From CAVZXS01 sp963779325 (GTDB lineage Bacteria > Bacteroidota > Bacteroidia > Chitinophagales > Chitinophagaceae), in NCBI GenBank assembly GCA_963779325.1, contig CAVZXS010000007.1, forward strand, positions 248,001 through 312,000: DNA of 64,000 nt, written 5' to 3'. The first letter of the stretch is position 1, and every line of letters starts with the position of its first letter. Shown piece by piece: positions 16,574-24,084 of the stretch. The translations under genes and the position numbers were made by a program. The notes below the pieces were generated by a model. The model was not told the DNA's origin. It made no database searches and worked only from the letters and a program-made list of their open reading frames with translations.

Positions 16574-18148
16574 ATGGCTTTAGATCAGTTACTAATTATT
16601 TTCTTTATAGCATTACTCTTATTTATTCTCCCGGCATTTGGATTACAAAAATTATTTGTGAAAGCAGGCGAAAAAGGCTGGAAAGCATGGGTGCCTTTTT
16701 ATAATACGTGGATAATGCTTGATATAGCTAAAAGACCAAAGTACTGGTTTTTTTGGCAGTTCATTCCGGTAGTAGGTTGGTTTATTACTATAGGAATATT
16801 GATTGAGTTCGTAAAAGTTTTTGGCAAATTTAAATTTCGTGAACATGCTGCTACAGTATTTAGTGCGGGTCTTTATTTTGCATGGATGGCATACAAGGAA
16901 GATGTAAAATTTATAGGCCCGGAAGGTGCGAAAAAGCACAAAAAATCTACAGCAAGAGAATGGGGAGATGCGTTAGTATTTGCCGTTGTGGCCGCCACAT
17001 TGATACGCACATTTATTTTTGAAGCGTATACAATTCCTACAAGTTCGATGGAGAAGAGTTTATTGGTAAATGACTTTTTATTTGTAAGTAAATTCACCTA
17101 CGGACCGCGCATCCCCAACACACCTTTGTCAGTGCCGTTTGTACATAACTATTTACCGTTCGGGTCTTCATGGAAATCTTATTCTACCTTAATTAAAATC
17201 CCTTATACACGTTGGTTTGCATCGCCTGTACAACGTAATGATGCGGTAGTATTTAATTTTCCTGAAGGAGATACTGTAATTAATAAACCCGATTTTCAGT
17301 CAGCTCAACCTTACTATAATCTTATTAGGGAGTTGAATGGTACTTTTTCTGATGAAAAAAGGCAAAGAGTTTTATCTAACCCTGAAGAATGGCCGATTGC
17401 CGTACACCCGGTAGATAAAACGGATAACTATATAAAAAGATGCGTAGGTATCGCAGGTGATTCATTAAAAGTTATAGAAGGTATTTTGTATATCAATAAC
17501 ACACCGGCTTTTGTTTCACCAACCCAGGCCAACTTTTATTATTTCTCCATTAAGAATGGCGGCATCAGCGAAGATGAATTTAAAGAAGCCGGTATCAGTT
17601 TGAATATGAAAGACGAAGGCTCGCCTGATTTCCGATCTATGGGAGGTAAGCAGTATGCAATTAATTTAACACAGGACGAGTTGGGAAAATTAAAACAGAT
17701 ACCGAATATCGATGCAGCATCTATACGTAAAGAAATTGTTCCCGCCGGGCCGACTGAGGTTTTTCCGCAGGATACGGCAAAATTTAAATGGTCATTGGAT
17801 AATTACGGACAAATAGAAGGCGGCGGTCAAATATGGGTTCCTAAAAAAGGAGTAAGCATTCCCTTGACGCCAATCAATATCGCTTTATACAAAAGATGTA
17901 TTGCTGTCTATGAAAATAATAAATGGGAGGAGAGAGACGGCAAAATATTTTTGAATGGCGCAGAGGCAAAAAGCTATACGTTTAAAATGGATTATTACTG
18001 GATGATGGGAGATAACAGGCATAAGTCGCAGGACAGCCGCTATTGGGGTTTTGTACCCGAAGATCATATAGTAGGTAAGGCCAAACTGATTTGGTTTAGC
18101 TGGGATGGCGGTCCGCGTTGGAAACGCTTGTTTCGATCAATAAAATAA
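16574..18148 (+). CDS. lepB: Signal peptidase I, long form with extra N-terminal membrane domain
   Basis: At 524 residues it is much longer than a typical LepB. Residues 1-110 form an extra domain with three hydrophobic segments and the motif GWKAWVPFYNTWIMLDIAKR, seen in small DUF5684-like membrane proteins. The peptidase follows: IPTSSMEKSL with nucleophile Ser158, DNYIKRCVGIAGDS with general base Lys288, and MMGDNRHKSQDSRYWG near the C-terminus. A large insertion (about 300-440) separates the Lys motif from the last motif. It cleaves Sec and Tat signal peptides at the outer face of the inner membrane. A terminator follows 12 bases after the stop. Confidence 0.95.
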   Translation: MALDQLLIIFFIALLLFILPAFGLQKLFVKAGEKGWKAWVPFYNTWIMLDIAKRPKYWFFWQFIPVVGWFITIGILIEFVKVFGKFKFREHAATVFSAGLYFAWMAYKEDVKFIGPEGAKKHKKSTAREWGDALVFAVVAATLIRTFIFEAYTIPTSSMEKSLLVNDFLFVSKFTYGPRIPNTPLSVPFVHNYLPFGSSWKSYSTLIKIPYTRWFASPVQRNDAVVFNFPEGDTVINKPDFQSAQPYYNLIRELNGTFSDEKRQRVLSNPEEWPIAVHPVDKTDNYIKRCVGIAGDSLKVIEGILYINNTPAFVSPTQANFYYFSIKNGGISEDEFKEAGISLNMKDEGSPDFRSMGGKQYAINLTQDELGKLKQIPNIDAASIRKEIVPAGPTEVFPQDTAKFKWSLDNYGQIEGGGQIWVPKKGVSIPLTPINIALYKRCIAVYENNKWEERDGKIFLNGAEAKSYTFKMDYYWMMGDNRHKSQDSRYWGFVPEDHIVGKAKLIWFSWDGGPRWKRLFRSIK

Positions 18149-18160
18149 ACTACTTTTAAT

Positions 18161-18190
18161 TGCCCCTTTCGAAAGTTCGGGGCATTTTTC
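18161..18190 (+). terminator. Terminator of lepB
   Basis: TGCCCC (18161-18166) pairs with GGGGCA (18179-18184), followed by TTTTTC. Confidence 0.8.
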
Positions 18191-18215
18191 TAATATTTTA
18201 TACCGGTTGTTTTTC

Positions 18216-18229
18216 TTTACGGCCGTAAA
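18216..18229. promoter_or_regulatory. Perfect 14-base palindrome before cytidine deaminase
   Basis: TTTACGGCCGTAAA is perfectly symmetric and ends 9 bases before the ATG. It could be an operator for a dimeric repressor or a coincidence. No second copy was noticed. Confidence 0.35.
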
Positions 18230-18238
18230 TAAAAAAAC

Positions 18239-18724
18239 ATGACAGAGAATAAATACGAGTTTTCTTATACCGTTTATAATGACATTACAGAACTGAATCA
18301 GCAGGATGCATGGTTGTTGAATGAAGCAAGGGATGTGTCGCAAAATGCGTATGCACCGTATTCCAATTTTTTTGTAGGTGCTGTGGCCAAATTAGTAAAC
18401 GGTGAAATAGTGGCGGGCACCAACCAGGAGAATGCTTCTTTCCCGGTAGGTATTTGCGCCGAAAGAGTTTTATTGGCTTCCGCTTCTACACTGTATCCCA
18501 AAGTAGCCATTGATACCATGGCTATCAGCTATCGCAACAACGGCAGCGAAAGCAATTCTCCTTTAAGTCCCTGCGGTATGTGCCGCCAGGCTTTGCAGGA
18601 ATATTCAACCATTACTGCTCACCCCATACGCTTAATACTGGGGGGCATGGAAGGAAAAATATTTGTAATTGAAAAAGCAAGTATGTTACTGCCATTTGCA
18701 TTCAGCGGCGAAGACCTCAAGTAA
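18239..18724 (+). CDS. cdd: Cytidine deaminase
   Basis: This 161-residue homotetrameric-type deaminase has the zinc motif CAERVLLAS, whose Glu shuttles protons, and PCGMCRQAL for the other two Cys ligands. YAPYSNFFVGA, upstream, is the conserved substrate-loop segment. It converts cytidine and deoxycytidine to uridine forms for pyrimidine salvage. An N-terminal extension of about 30 residues precedes the core. The gene is followed at once by a heptanucleotide repeat array, and Ogt converges on it. Confidence 0.95.
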   Translation: MTENKYEFSYTVYNDITELNQQDAWLLNEARDVSQNAYAPYSNFFVGAVAKLVNGEIVAGTNQENASFPVGICAERVLLASASTLYPKVAIDTMAISYRNNGSESNSPLSPCGMCRQALQEYSTITAHPIRLILGGMEGKIFVIEKASMLLPFAFSGEDLK

Positions 18725-18725
18725 A

Positions 18726-18763
18726 AACGCTGAACATTACGCATTTAGCATTCAGCGTTCCGC
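18726..18763. repeat. Heptanucleotide repeat array (ATTNNGC type) doubling as a hairpin
   Basis: From 18729 the sequence divides into 7-base units GCTGAAC, ATTACGC, ATTTAGC, ATTCAGC, GTTCCGC. AACGCTGAA (18726-18734) also pairs with TTCAGCGTT (18751-18759), so the array can fold. It lies between convergent cdd and ogt genes. Confidence 0.65.
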
Positions 18764-18772
18764 ATAAATAAA

Positions 18773-19264
18773 TCAGAAGAGTGTCTGCACGCCATACGCC
18801 ACTTTTGTCTCATGTTCCAATAACCATTTCTTTCTCCACAAGCCGCCGCCGTAGCCAATCAATTCTTTGTTGGCACCTATTACTCTGTGGCAGGGAACAA
18901 TGACAGCGATATTGTTTTTGCCATTGGCATTAGCAACTGCACGGGTTGCTTTACTGTCGCCTATGCTGCGGGCAAGATGGAGATAGCTGATTGTTTTTGC
19001 ATAAGGAATGGTGCGCAGTTCTATCCAAACTTCCTGCTGAAAAGCGGTGCCCAATTGATTGATGGGTAAATCAAAATTTCTTCTTTCGCCGTTAAAATAT
19101 TGTATAAACTGTTCGGTACAATTGATAAGCGTTGCAGGTAAACCAGTAACTGCAGTCATTTCTTCTCCTTCTTTCATAAAATGAACTTCAGAAATAAAAT
19201 TTTCCGTGCCTGAAATTCGGATTACACCCACCGGCGAATGATAATATGTAGAATAAGTTTGCAT
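18773..19264 (-). CDS. ogt: Methylated-DNA--protein-cysteine methyltransferase
   Basis: A 163-residue DNA repair protein. The alkyl-acceptor Cys is in IVPCHRVIG. The helix-turn-helix ahead of it includes TAFQQEVWIELRTIPYAKTISY, and the C-terminal YGGGLWRKKWLLEHE completes the fold. It removes methyl groups from O6-methylguanine in a single irreversible turnover. It follows csaA by 7 bases on the same strand, so the two are probably co-transcribed. Confidence 0.95.
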   Translation of the reverse strand: MQTYSTYYHSPVGVIRISGTENFISEVHFMKEGEEMTAVTGLPATLINCTEQFIQYFNGERRNFDLPINQLGTAFQQEVWIELRTIPYAKTISYLHLARSIGDSKATRAVANANGKNNIAVIVPCHRVIGANKELIGYGGGLWRKKWLLEHETKVAYGVQTLF

Positions 19265-19271
19265 GAGTGAC

Positions 19272-19607
19272 TCACCCGATTTTAGACCCGTTGCCGACCG
19301 GCTTACCGGGTGCTAATAAAATTACATCTTTGTTTTCATCGTACACGCCCAGCACAAGGCATTCGCTTATAAAATCTGCTATTTGTTTTGGTGGAAAATT
19401 TATCACCGCCGTTATCTGCCTGTTTAATAAATCTTCTTTGGAATAGTGCGCTGTTATTTGCGCCGATGATCTTTTTATACCCAACTCTGCTCCGAAATCA
19501 ATCAGTAATTGGTAAGCCGGTTTTCGGGCTTTGGGAAAATCTTTTATTTCAATAATAGTTCCTGTCCTGATATCAACTTTTTCAAAATCGTTCCATGTTA
19601 TACTCAT
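19272..19607 (-). CDS. csaA: CsaA-like tRNA-binding domain protein
   Basis: This 111-residue protein is essentially one OB-fold of the EMAP/Arc1p tRNA-binding type. DFEKVDIRTGTIIEIKDFP opens the fold, KPAYQLLIDFGAELG follows, and the C-terminal ECLVLGVYDENKDVILLAPGKPV closes it. Stand-alone versions (CsaA) are described as export-related chaperones that also bind tRNA. It is the first gene of a likely two-gene operon with ogt; the pairing has no obvious functional logic. Confidence 0.92.
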   Translation of the reverse strand: MSITWNDFEKVDIRTGTIIEIKDFPKARKPAYQLLIDFGAELGIKRSSAQITAHYSKEDLLNRQITAVINFPPKQIADFISECLVLGVYDENKDVILLAPGKPVGNGSKIG

Positions 19608-19692
19608 CGGGTTTTCAGTTTTAGGTTTAAAGTTAAGGATTCCGGGATCAGTCTAAATGCGGCGATAATTGCTGAGAAGAATTTATATTGAT

Positions 19693-19744
19693 GAACGGTG
19701 CCAACGCCACCGGAGTTCAATAGCCCGCAGGGTTCTGTGGACAG
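19693..19744 (+). repeat. Dispersed 52-base repeat, copy B
   Basis: It begins GAACGGTGCCAACGCCACCG and is the gap-free partner of 551-602. It lies between divergent csaA and the Tat-exported oxidoreductase, within about 70 bases of the latter's start. Confidence 0.75.
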
Positions 19745-19814
19745 CACCGGCGTCGACTAAATAATTTTTATTGTTTCTGTTGTTTGGTTTATCTTAACGC
19801 TAAATAATTGCGAT

Positions 19815-21236
19815 ATGAAGAAAAATATTTCACGCCGAAATTTTATAAGGAATACTTCTGTTGTTGCCGGTAGTTTTTTTATAGTGCCGCGACATGTATT
19901 GGGCCGCGGTTTCATCGCTCCCAGTGATAAACTGAATATCGCCGGTATCGGCGTGGGAGGAAAAGGTGAGAGTGATTTGGCTGAGTTTGCAAAAAGCCCC
20001 CGTGTAAATATTGTATCGCTTTGCGATGTGGATGACCGTATGGCTGTAAACTCACGTAAGCGATTTGCCAAAGCTACTTATTACGCCGACTTCAGGGAAA
20101 TGCTGGAGAAAGAAAAAAATAATATTGACGCGGTATCTGTATCTACACCCGATAATACACATGCCGTAGCCACGATGGCTGCAATGCAATTGGGAAAACA
20201 TGTGTATACGCAAAAGCCCTTGAGTCATGATATATATGAAGCAAGAATGCTTACGGAAGCCGCTAAAAAATATAAGGTAGTGACACAAATGGGTAACCAA
20301 GGCAGCAGCGGCGATGGTGTACGGCTTTCGAAAGAAATGGTGGATGCGGGAATGATTGGCGAAGTACACAGCGCACAAGCATGGACTAACAGACCCGTTT
20401 GGCCGCAGGGAATACCTGCTCCTAAGGGTAATCATGAAATACCGAAAGAATTGAATTGGGATTTGTGGCTGGGCCCTGCAAAAAAAATTGATTATAACCC
20501 GGCCTATCTTCCTTTCAATTGGCGCGGCTGGTGGGCCTTTGGTACCGGTGCATTCGGCGATATGGCGTTACATATTATGGAACCTATCTATCGCATCGCC
20601 CCTATACTTTACCCCGATTCGGTGGAGTGCAGCGTTAGTAATGTTTGGACAAATATGTGGGCCGAAGGCGGATACGAAGACAGTTGCCCGCCGGCTTCTA
20701 TTATACATTTTACTTATCCGCGTACTACCGGTAAGGGCAGCATAAAAGTAAGTTGGTACGATGGCGGTTTACTGCCTCAACGGCCCGAAGAATTATTACC
20801 CGGCGAACCCTTTGGTAATTGGGACGGCGGTACTTTATTAATTGGTACGAAAGGAAAATTATTGATGGATTGCTATGGCGATAACCCGCGACTGCTGCCT
20901 ACCAAATTAATGAAAGAAAAAAAGATGCCTCCGCAAAAACTGCCGCGTGTGAAAGAAGGACATTATTTACAATGGGTAAATGCCTGTATTGACGGAGTCG
21001 GTAAAACACAAATGAGTGCGCCTTTTGAATTTGCCGGTCCTGTTTCAGAAAGTATTTTAATTGGTAATCTTGCTATACGCAGCTGGCTATTGAAGAACCC
21101 GAAACTGAAAGGCTGGGGCGATAAATATTTGGGACGTAAAAAATTATTATGGGATGCGAAAAATATGAAGGTGACCAACTTTGATGAAGCCAACCAATTT
21201 GTAAGAAGAGAATATAGGGAAGGATGGAGTTTGTAG
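19815..21236 (+). CDS. Tat-exported Gfo/Idh/MocA-family oxidoreductase
   Basis: A 473-residue protein starting MKKNISRRNFIRNTSVVAG, a twin-arginine signal followed by a hydrophobic segment. The Rossmann domain has LNIAGIGVGGKGESDL for NAD(P), CDVDDRM for ribose recognition, and the family EKP-like motif as TQKPLSHD with the catalytic Lys. The C-terminal alpha/beta domain carries GDMALHIMEP with the active-site His. Exported members of this family in Bacteroidota oxidise sugars in the periplasm; the substrate here is not evident. No sugar-isomerase neighbour was found. Confidence 0.93.
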   Translation: MKKNISRRNFIRNTSVVAGSFFIVPRHVLGRGFIAPSDKLNIAGIGVGGKGESDLAEFAKSPRVNIVSLCDVDDRMAVNSRKRFAKATYYADFREMLEKEKNNIDAVSVSTPDNTHAVATMAAMQLGKHVYTQKPLSHDIYEARMLTEAAKKYKVVTQMGNQGSSGDGVRLSKEMVDAGMIGEVHSAQAWTNRPVWPQGIPAPKGNHEIPKELNWDLWLGPAKKIDYNPAYLPFNWRGWWAFGTGAFGDMALHIMEPIYRIAPILYPDSVECSVSNVWTNMWAEGGYEDSCPPASIIHFTYPRTTGKGSIKVSWYDGGLLPQRPEELLPGEPFGNWDGGTLLIGTKGKLLMDCYGDNPRLLPTKLMKEKKMPPQKLPRVKEGHYLQWVNACIDGVGKTQMSAPFEFAGPVSESILIGNLAIRSWLLKNPKLKGWGDKYLGRKKLLWDAKNMKVTNFDEANQFVRREYREGWSL

Positions 21237-21269
21237 CGGTATTGTGATGCGTCAATTTGCAATAAGCAA

Positions 21270-21980
21270 TTAATCACTTACCAACTTTCTTGATTTTTTT
21301 AAATACCTGGCAAAAAGGTAAAGTAATAAGAACATTATAAGAATGGCTGCAAACACAGGAATATTAGTTTTTAAATTGAAACGATCATCGTGAAAATAGA
21401 AATGTTTCATTGCTACCAGCACGGCGCCCGTCATCCAGATATACGTAGAATTATATTCGCGAATGATTACTCTTTTCCATTTAAACTCCATGCTGCTGAG
21501 AGTTCTACCGATGCCTTTTAAGTTGGGTATCCAACGATTTACTTTGCTGCAATAAGCATCGTATTGTGCGCCGAATTTACCCCTTAGGTAATTTTCCTCG
21601 GCCAGTACAATGGCTTGCCAAAAAAATAAAAACAACGGCGTGGCGATACAATTAAAAATAACGGAATTGGATGCAATACCCAGCCCGACAAGAATTAAAA
21701 TATTACCTACATACAACGGGTTGCGGCAATGCGAAAATATTCCCGCGGTAACTAAATCCTCGGCATATATCCTCCTGTCTTTACCGCCGCGAATAATATA
21801 TACCAAACCAATGGTTACCACTCTTATGATTTGACCGGTTACGGTAACACAAAGCCCAATAATAAAAGCCGTAACGGGATTGGAAAATATTTCCGGTGAA
21901 GGAATAAAAAGCAATAAATAAAAAAGAGGAAATATTCCGTTGCGGTTATGAAATATTACATTGCCAAGTTTTACCATCAT
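21270..21980 (-). CDS. Isoprenylcysteine carboxyl methyltransferase-like membrane methyltransferase
   Basis: A 236-residue protein with about five membrane segments. The conserved SAM-binding signature of the ICMT/phospholipid methyltransferase fold is seen as GIFSHCRNPLYVGNILILVG and, later, EENYLRGKFGAQYDAY. Bacterial members methylate lipids or other small membrane substrates; the target is unknown. Its ATG overlaps the TGA of the CmoA-like gene (ATGA), so the two are translationally coupled. Confidence 0.85.
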   Translation of the reverse strand: MMVKLGNVIFHNRNGIFPLFYLLLFIPSPEIFSNPVTAFIIGLCVTVTGQIIRVVTIGLVYIIRGGKDRRIYAEDLVTAGIFSHCRNPLYVGNILILVGLGIASNSVIFNCIATPLFLFFWQAIVLAEENYLRGKFGAQYDAYCSKVNRWIPNLKGIGRTLSSMEFKWKRVIIREYNSTYIWMTGAVLVAMKHFYFHDDRFNLKTNIPVFAAILIMFLLLYLFARYLKKSRKLVSD

Positions 21981-22714
21981 GGGGCTGTAGTTTTAACGGC
22001 AACCATGCCGCAGAAGTTATACCATTTAAAAAATGTTTCTACATAGCGAAAACCCTTGTTTAGTAAGAGTTCCCTGTTCTCCATCAATTTGTAAGGGATT
22101 AATACATTCTCCAGCGCTTCGCGTTTTTGCGCAATTTCCATTTCATTGTAATTGTTGCGACGCTTATAATCGTAATAATATTTTATAAACTGCCGGTTGA
22201 ACAGGGAATCTTCGCCCAATACTTTTTCAATTAAAATCAAACAACCGTTTTCATTCAGTTGATTAAAGATTTCTTCAATCAGTTTTTCCCGATACAGCGG
22301 ACGGATAAATTGTAATGTTAAACATAATACTACAACAGAAGGGTTTTCTAATTTTACTCCGCGGTTAAGATCAGCACATTGCAAATCGTATTTTCTTTTT
22401 ACACCGGCTGCTTCAAAATTACTTTTGCATTTCATCAGCATTTCATTACTGTCATCAATACCTATAAAATTTACTTCAGGAGGTAATACTCTGTCAAGAT
22501 TGATTAAAGTGGTGCCGGTGCTGCAACCCAAGTCGTATACATTGGTGCCGGGTACTGCAAAGTCGGCGGCAATTTCCGTCATCATCCGTTGTATTTCTAA
22601 ATAAAACGGAACCGAGCGGGTTACCATATCATCAAATACGGAAACAACATTGGCGCCGAATTTAAAATCTTCAGGTTTTTTTTCTTCCCTGAAAACTTTG
22701 TCTTGTTCACTCAT
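21977..22714 (-). CDS. cmoA: CmoA-like carboxy-SAM synthase family protein
   Basis: This 245-residue protein is close to CmoA along its whole length. It has VVSVFDDMVTRSVPFYLEIQ near the N-terminus, the SAM loop YDLGCSTGTT, IGIDDSNEML, and the later AQKREALENVL, which holds the arginine region that fixes the carboxylate of the cofactor in E. coli CmoA. CmoA makes carboxy-S-adenosylmethionine from SAM and prephenate for tRNA U34 modification by CmoB. CmoB is not in this window. The coupled downstream gene is a membrane methyltransferase instead. Confidence 0.85.
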   Translation of the reverse strand: MSEQDKVFREEKKPEDFKFGANVVSVFDDMVTRSVPFYLEIQRMMTEIAADFAVPGTNVYDLGCSTGTTLINLDRVLPPEVNFIGIDDSNEMLMKCKSNFEAAGVKRKYDLQCADLNRGVKLENPSVVVLCLTLQFIRPLYREKLIEEIFNQLNENGCLILIEKVLGEDSLFNRQFIKYYYDYKRRNNYNEMEIAQKREALENVLIPYKLMENRELLLNKGFRYVETFFKWYNFCGMVAVKTTAP

Positions 22715-22766
22715 AGCATTTTAGTTATGAAGTTGAGGACAGGTAAGTTAGTTGTTTGTTTTCGAA

Positions 22767-22774
22767 CAAAAATA
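22767..22774 (-). promoter_or_regulatory. Bacteroidota -7 element (TATTTTTG) before cmoA
   Basis: An exact TAnnTTTG on the minus strand, about 50 bases before the cmoA ATG. No good -33 box was found at the expected distance. Confidence 0.35.
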
Positions 22775-22845
22775 ATTCGGGAGTCATCTTGTTACGGATA
22801 CAAATTGTAAAATATTTATCGACTAGTTAAACGACTAAATGAATT

Positions 22846-23712
22846 CTAATCTAATATAGCGGAAAGATCGGTCAATTCTTTTTGTTTATAACGATTTTTG
22901 TCATCATCAAAGCATTTGCCCATTTGTTCAAGAAGGTTTGAATAATATACTTGTTGCTCACAGGGCGAAAATAGGAAGCGGTAGGAGGGACGGAAATGCG
23001 TTTGAAATAATTTTCTACATCGTTGATGTGTAAATACCTGCCCGTTGGCGGGGTCAATAAAAAAATCAATTTTCTCCAAAGGCTTTTCTAATTTTTCATC
23101 GGAGTAGCCGGGTTTAAAATAAGCTACTACAAATTGTTTAGGAATATTGATGGCTTTTACAGGGATGTCCAATAATTCGCAAAGCAACAAATACAAAATA
23201 CCGTTACTGTATTGATTGCCGCGTTTTGTTTCAATTGTTTTATGCAGCAGGAAATCATTGATATCTGTGTAAGCTGTTTCGCCTCCTTTTAATCCGTAGT
23301 AGTTATATAAAATGCCGGTAATTACATTTGCCTGTTCCAGCGGGGTAAGATAATTATTCAGCTCCAGCCAGATATTGCGGCGAATTTTTTCAATTTCCTG
23401 CAATACGGGTGCGGTGGTCAGATCGGGATATTGAAATTTGGCGGCGAGTAATGCGCCAAGCATCAGATCGTGATGACCGGAGATGCTCCATTGACGGAAG
23501 TCTTCGGTTAAATCGCTGTAATGCAAACGATGAATCAGTAATTCAATTCTTTCCTGCGTACCTTCTTCGGGTGTTGTTTCCCAGAGATGCTCCAGGTTGG
23601 GAATAATATTTTTGCCGTAGTCAACAATTTTATTCGATACGACTCCGAATACCTCTTCATCGGGGTCGTCAATCAACGTAAGTAATGCGGATATTTCTTT
23701 GTTTGTTTCCAT
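22846..23712 (-). CDS. SirB1-like transglutaminase-fold protein
   Basis: A 288-residue protein of the SirB1/transglutaminase-like group. It has LTPLEQANVITGILYNYYGLKG, the NQYSNGILYLLLCELLDIPVKAI helix where the usual catalytic Cys helix sits, QFVVAYF, and FFIDPANGQVFTH. At the position where proteases of this fold carry the nucleophile (normally an S-x-x-C pattern), the sequence reads QYSNGIL, so catalysis is doubtful. The N-terminal 100 residues are helical, with acidic HEAT-like character. It stands alone. Confidence 0.8.
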   Translation of the reverse strand: METNKEISALLTLIDDPDEEVFGVVSNKIVDYGKNIIPNLEHLWETTPEEGTQERIELLIHRLHYSDLTEDFRQWSISGHHDLMLGALLAAKFQYPDLTTAPVLQEIEKIRRNIWLELNNYLTPLEQANVITGILYNYYGLKGGETAYTDINDFLLHKTIETKRGNQYSNGILYLLLCELLDIPVKAINIPKQFVVAYFKPGYSDEKLEKPLEKIDFFIDPANGQVFTHQRCRKLFQTHFRPSYRFLFSPCEQQVYYSNLLEQMGKCFDDDKNRYKQKELTDLSAILD

Positions 23713-24084
23713 TTGGCAGTATTACTGCATAAATATCGCAGTCAATATTGAAACGGCATAGTTAAAATTTTCCACAGTGTGGGGAAAGAGGCAGTGTTTA
23801 TTGTGATTTTTATTGCACGGGAAATACGGGTAAGACGATAAAACAAAATTTATTAGGTTTAAGAAAATTTCCGTCTTATTGTTCTATCGACTATTAAAGC
23901 AAATGATGATTTTATATTGCTGTCGTTTAAGTAGCTGCTTGAATTAATTCAAGCTTCATACAGTTTGGCTAAAGCCGGAAAGTATTTTCTTTGTATTGCC
24001 ACGCTTTTAAAGGCGTGGCAATACAAATTGAGGTAAGCGGCTTTAGCCAAATAAATAAATAAAAATAAATAACTCAAAAGCTAT
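23713..24084. other. 372-base gene-free stretch 3' of topA
   Basis: No ORF of note. It carries the word TATCGACTA (23885) followed by TTAAAGCAA, and a large nested palindrome (23964-24051). Confidence 0.65.
23964..24051. repeat. 88-base nested palindrome after topA
   Basis: The outer arms TTTGGCTAAAGCCG (23964-23977) and CGGCTTTAGCCAAA (24038-24051) are perfect 14-bp complements. The inner arms TTTGTATTGCCACGC (23990-24004) and its complement (24013-24027) are perfect over 15 bp. Several arms are also nearly self-complementary, so alternative folds exist. It could act as a 3' stem-loop for topA or be a non-autonomous mobile repeat. Confidence 0.85.
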
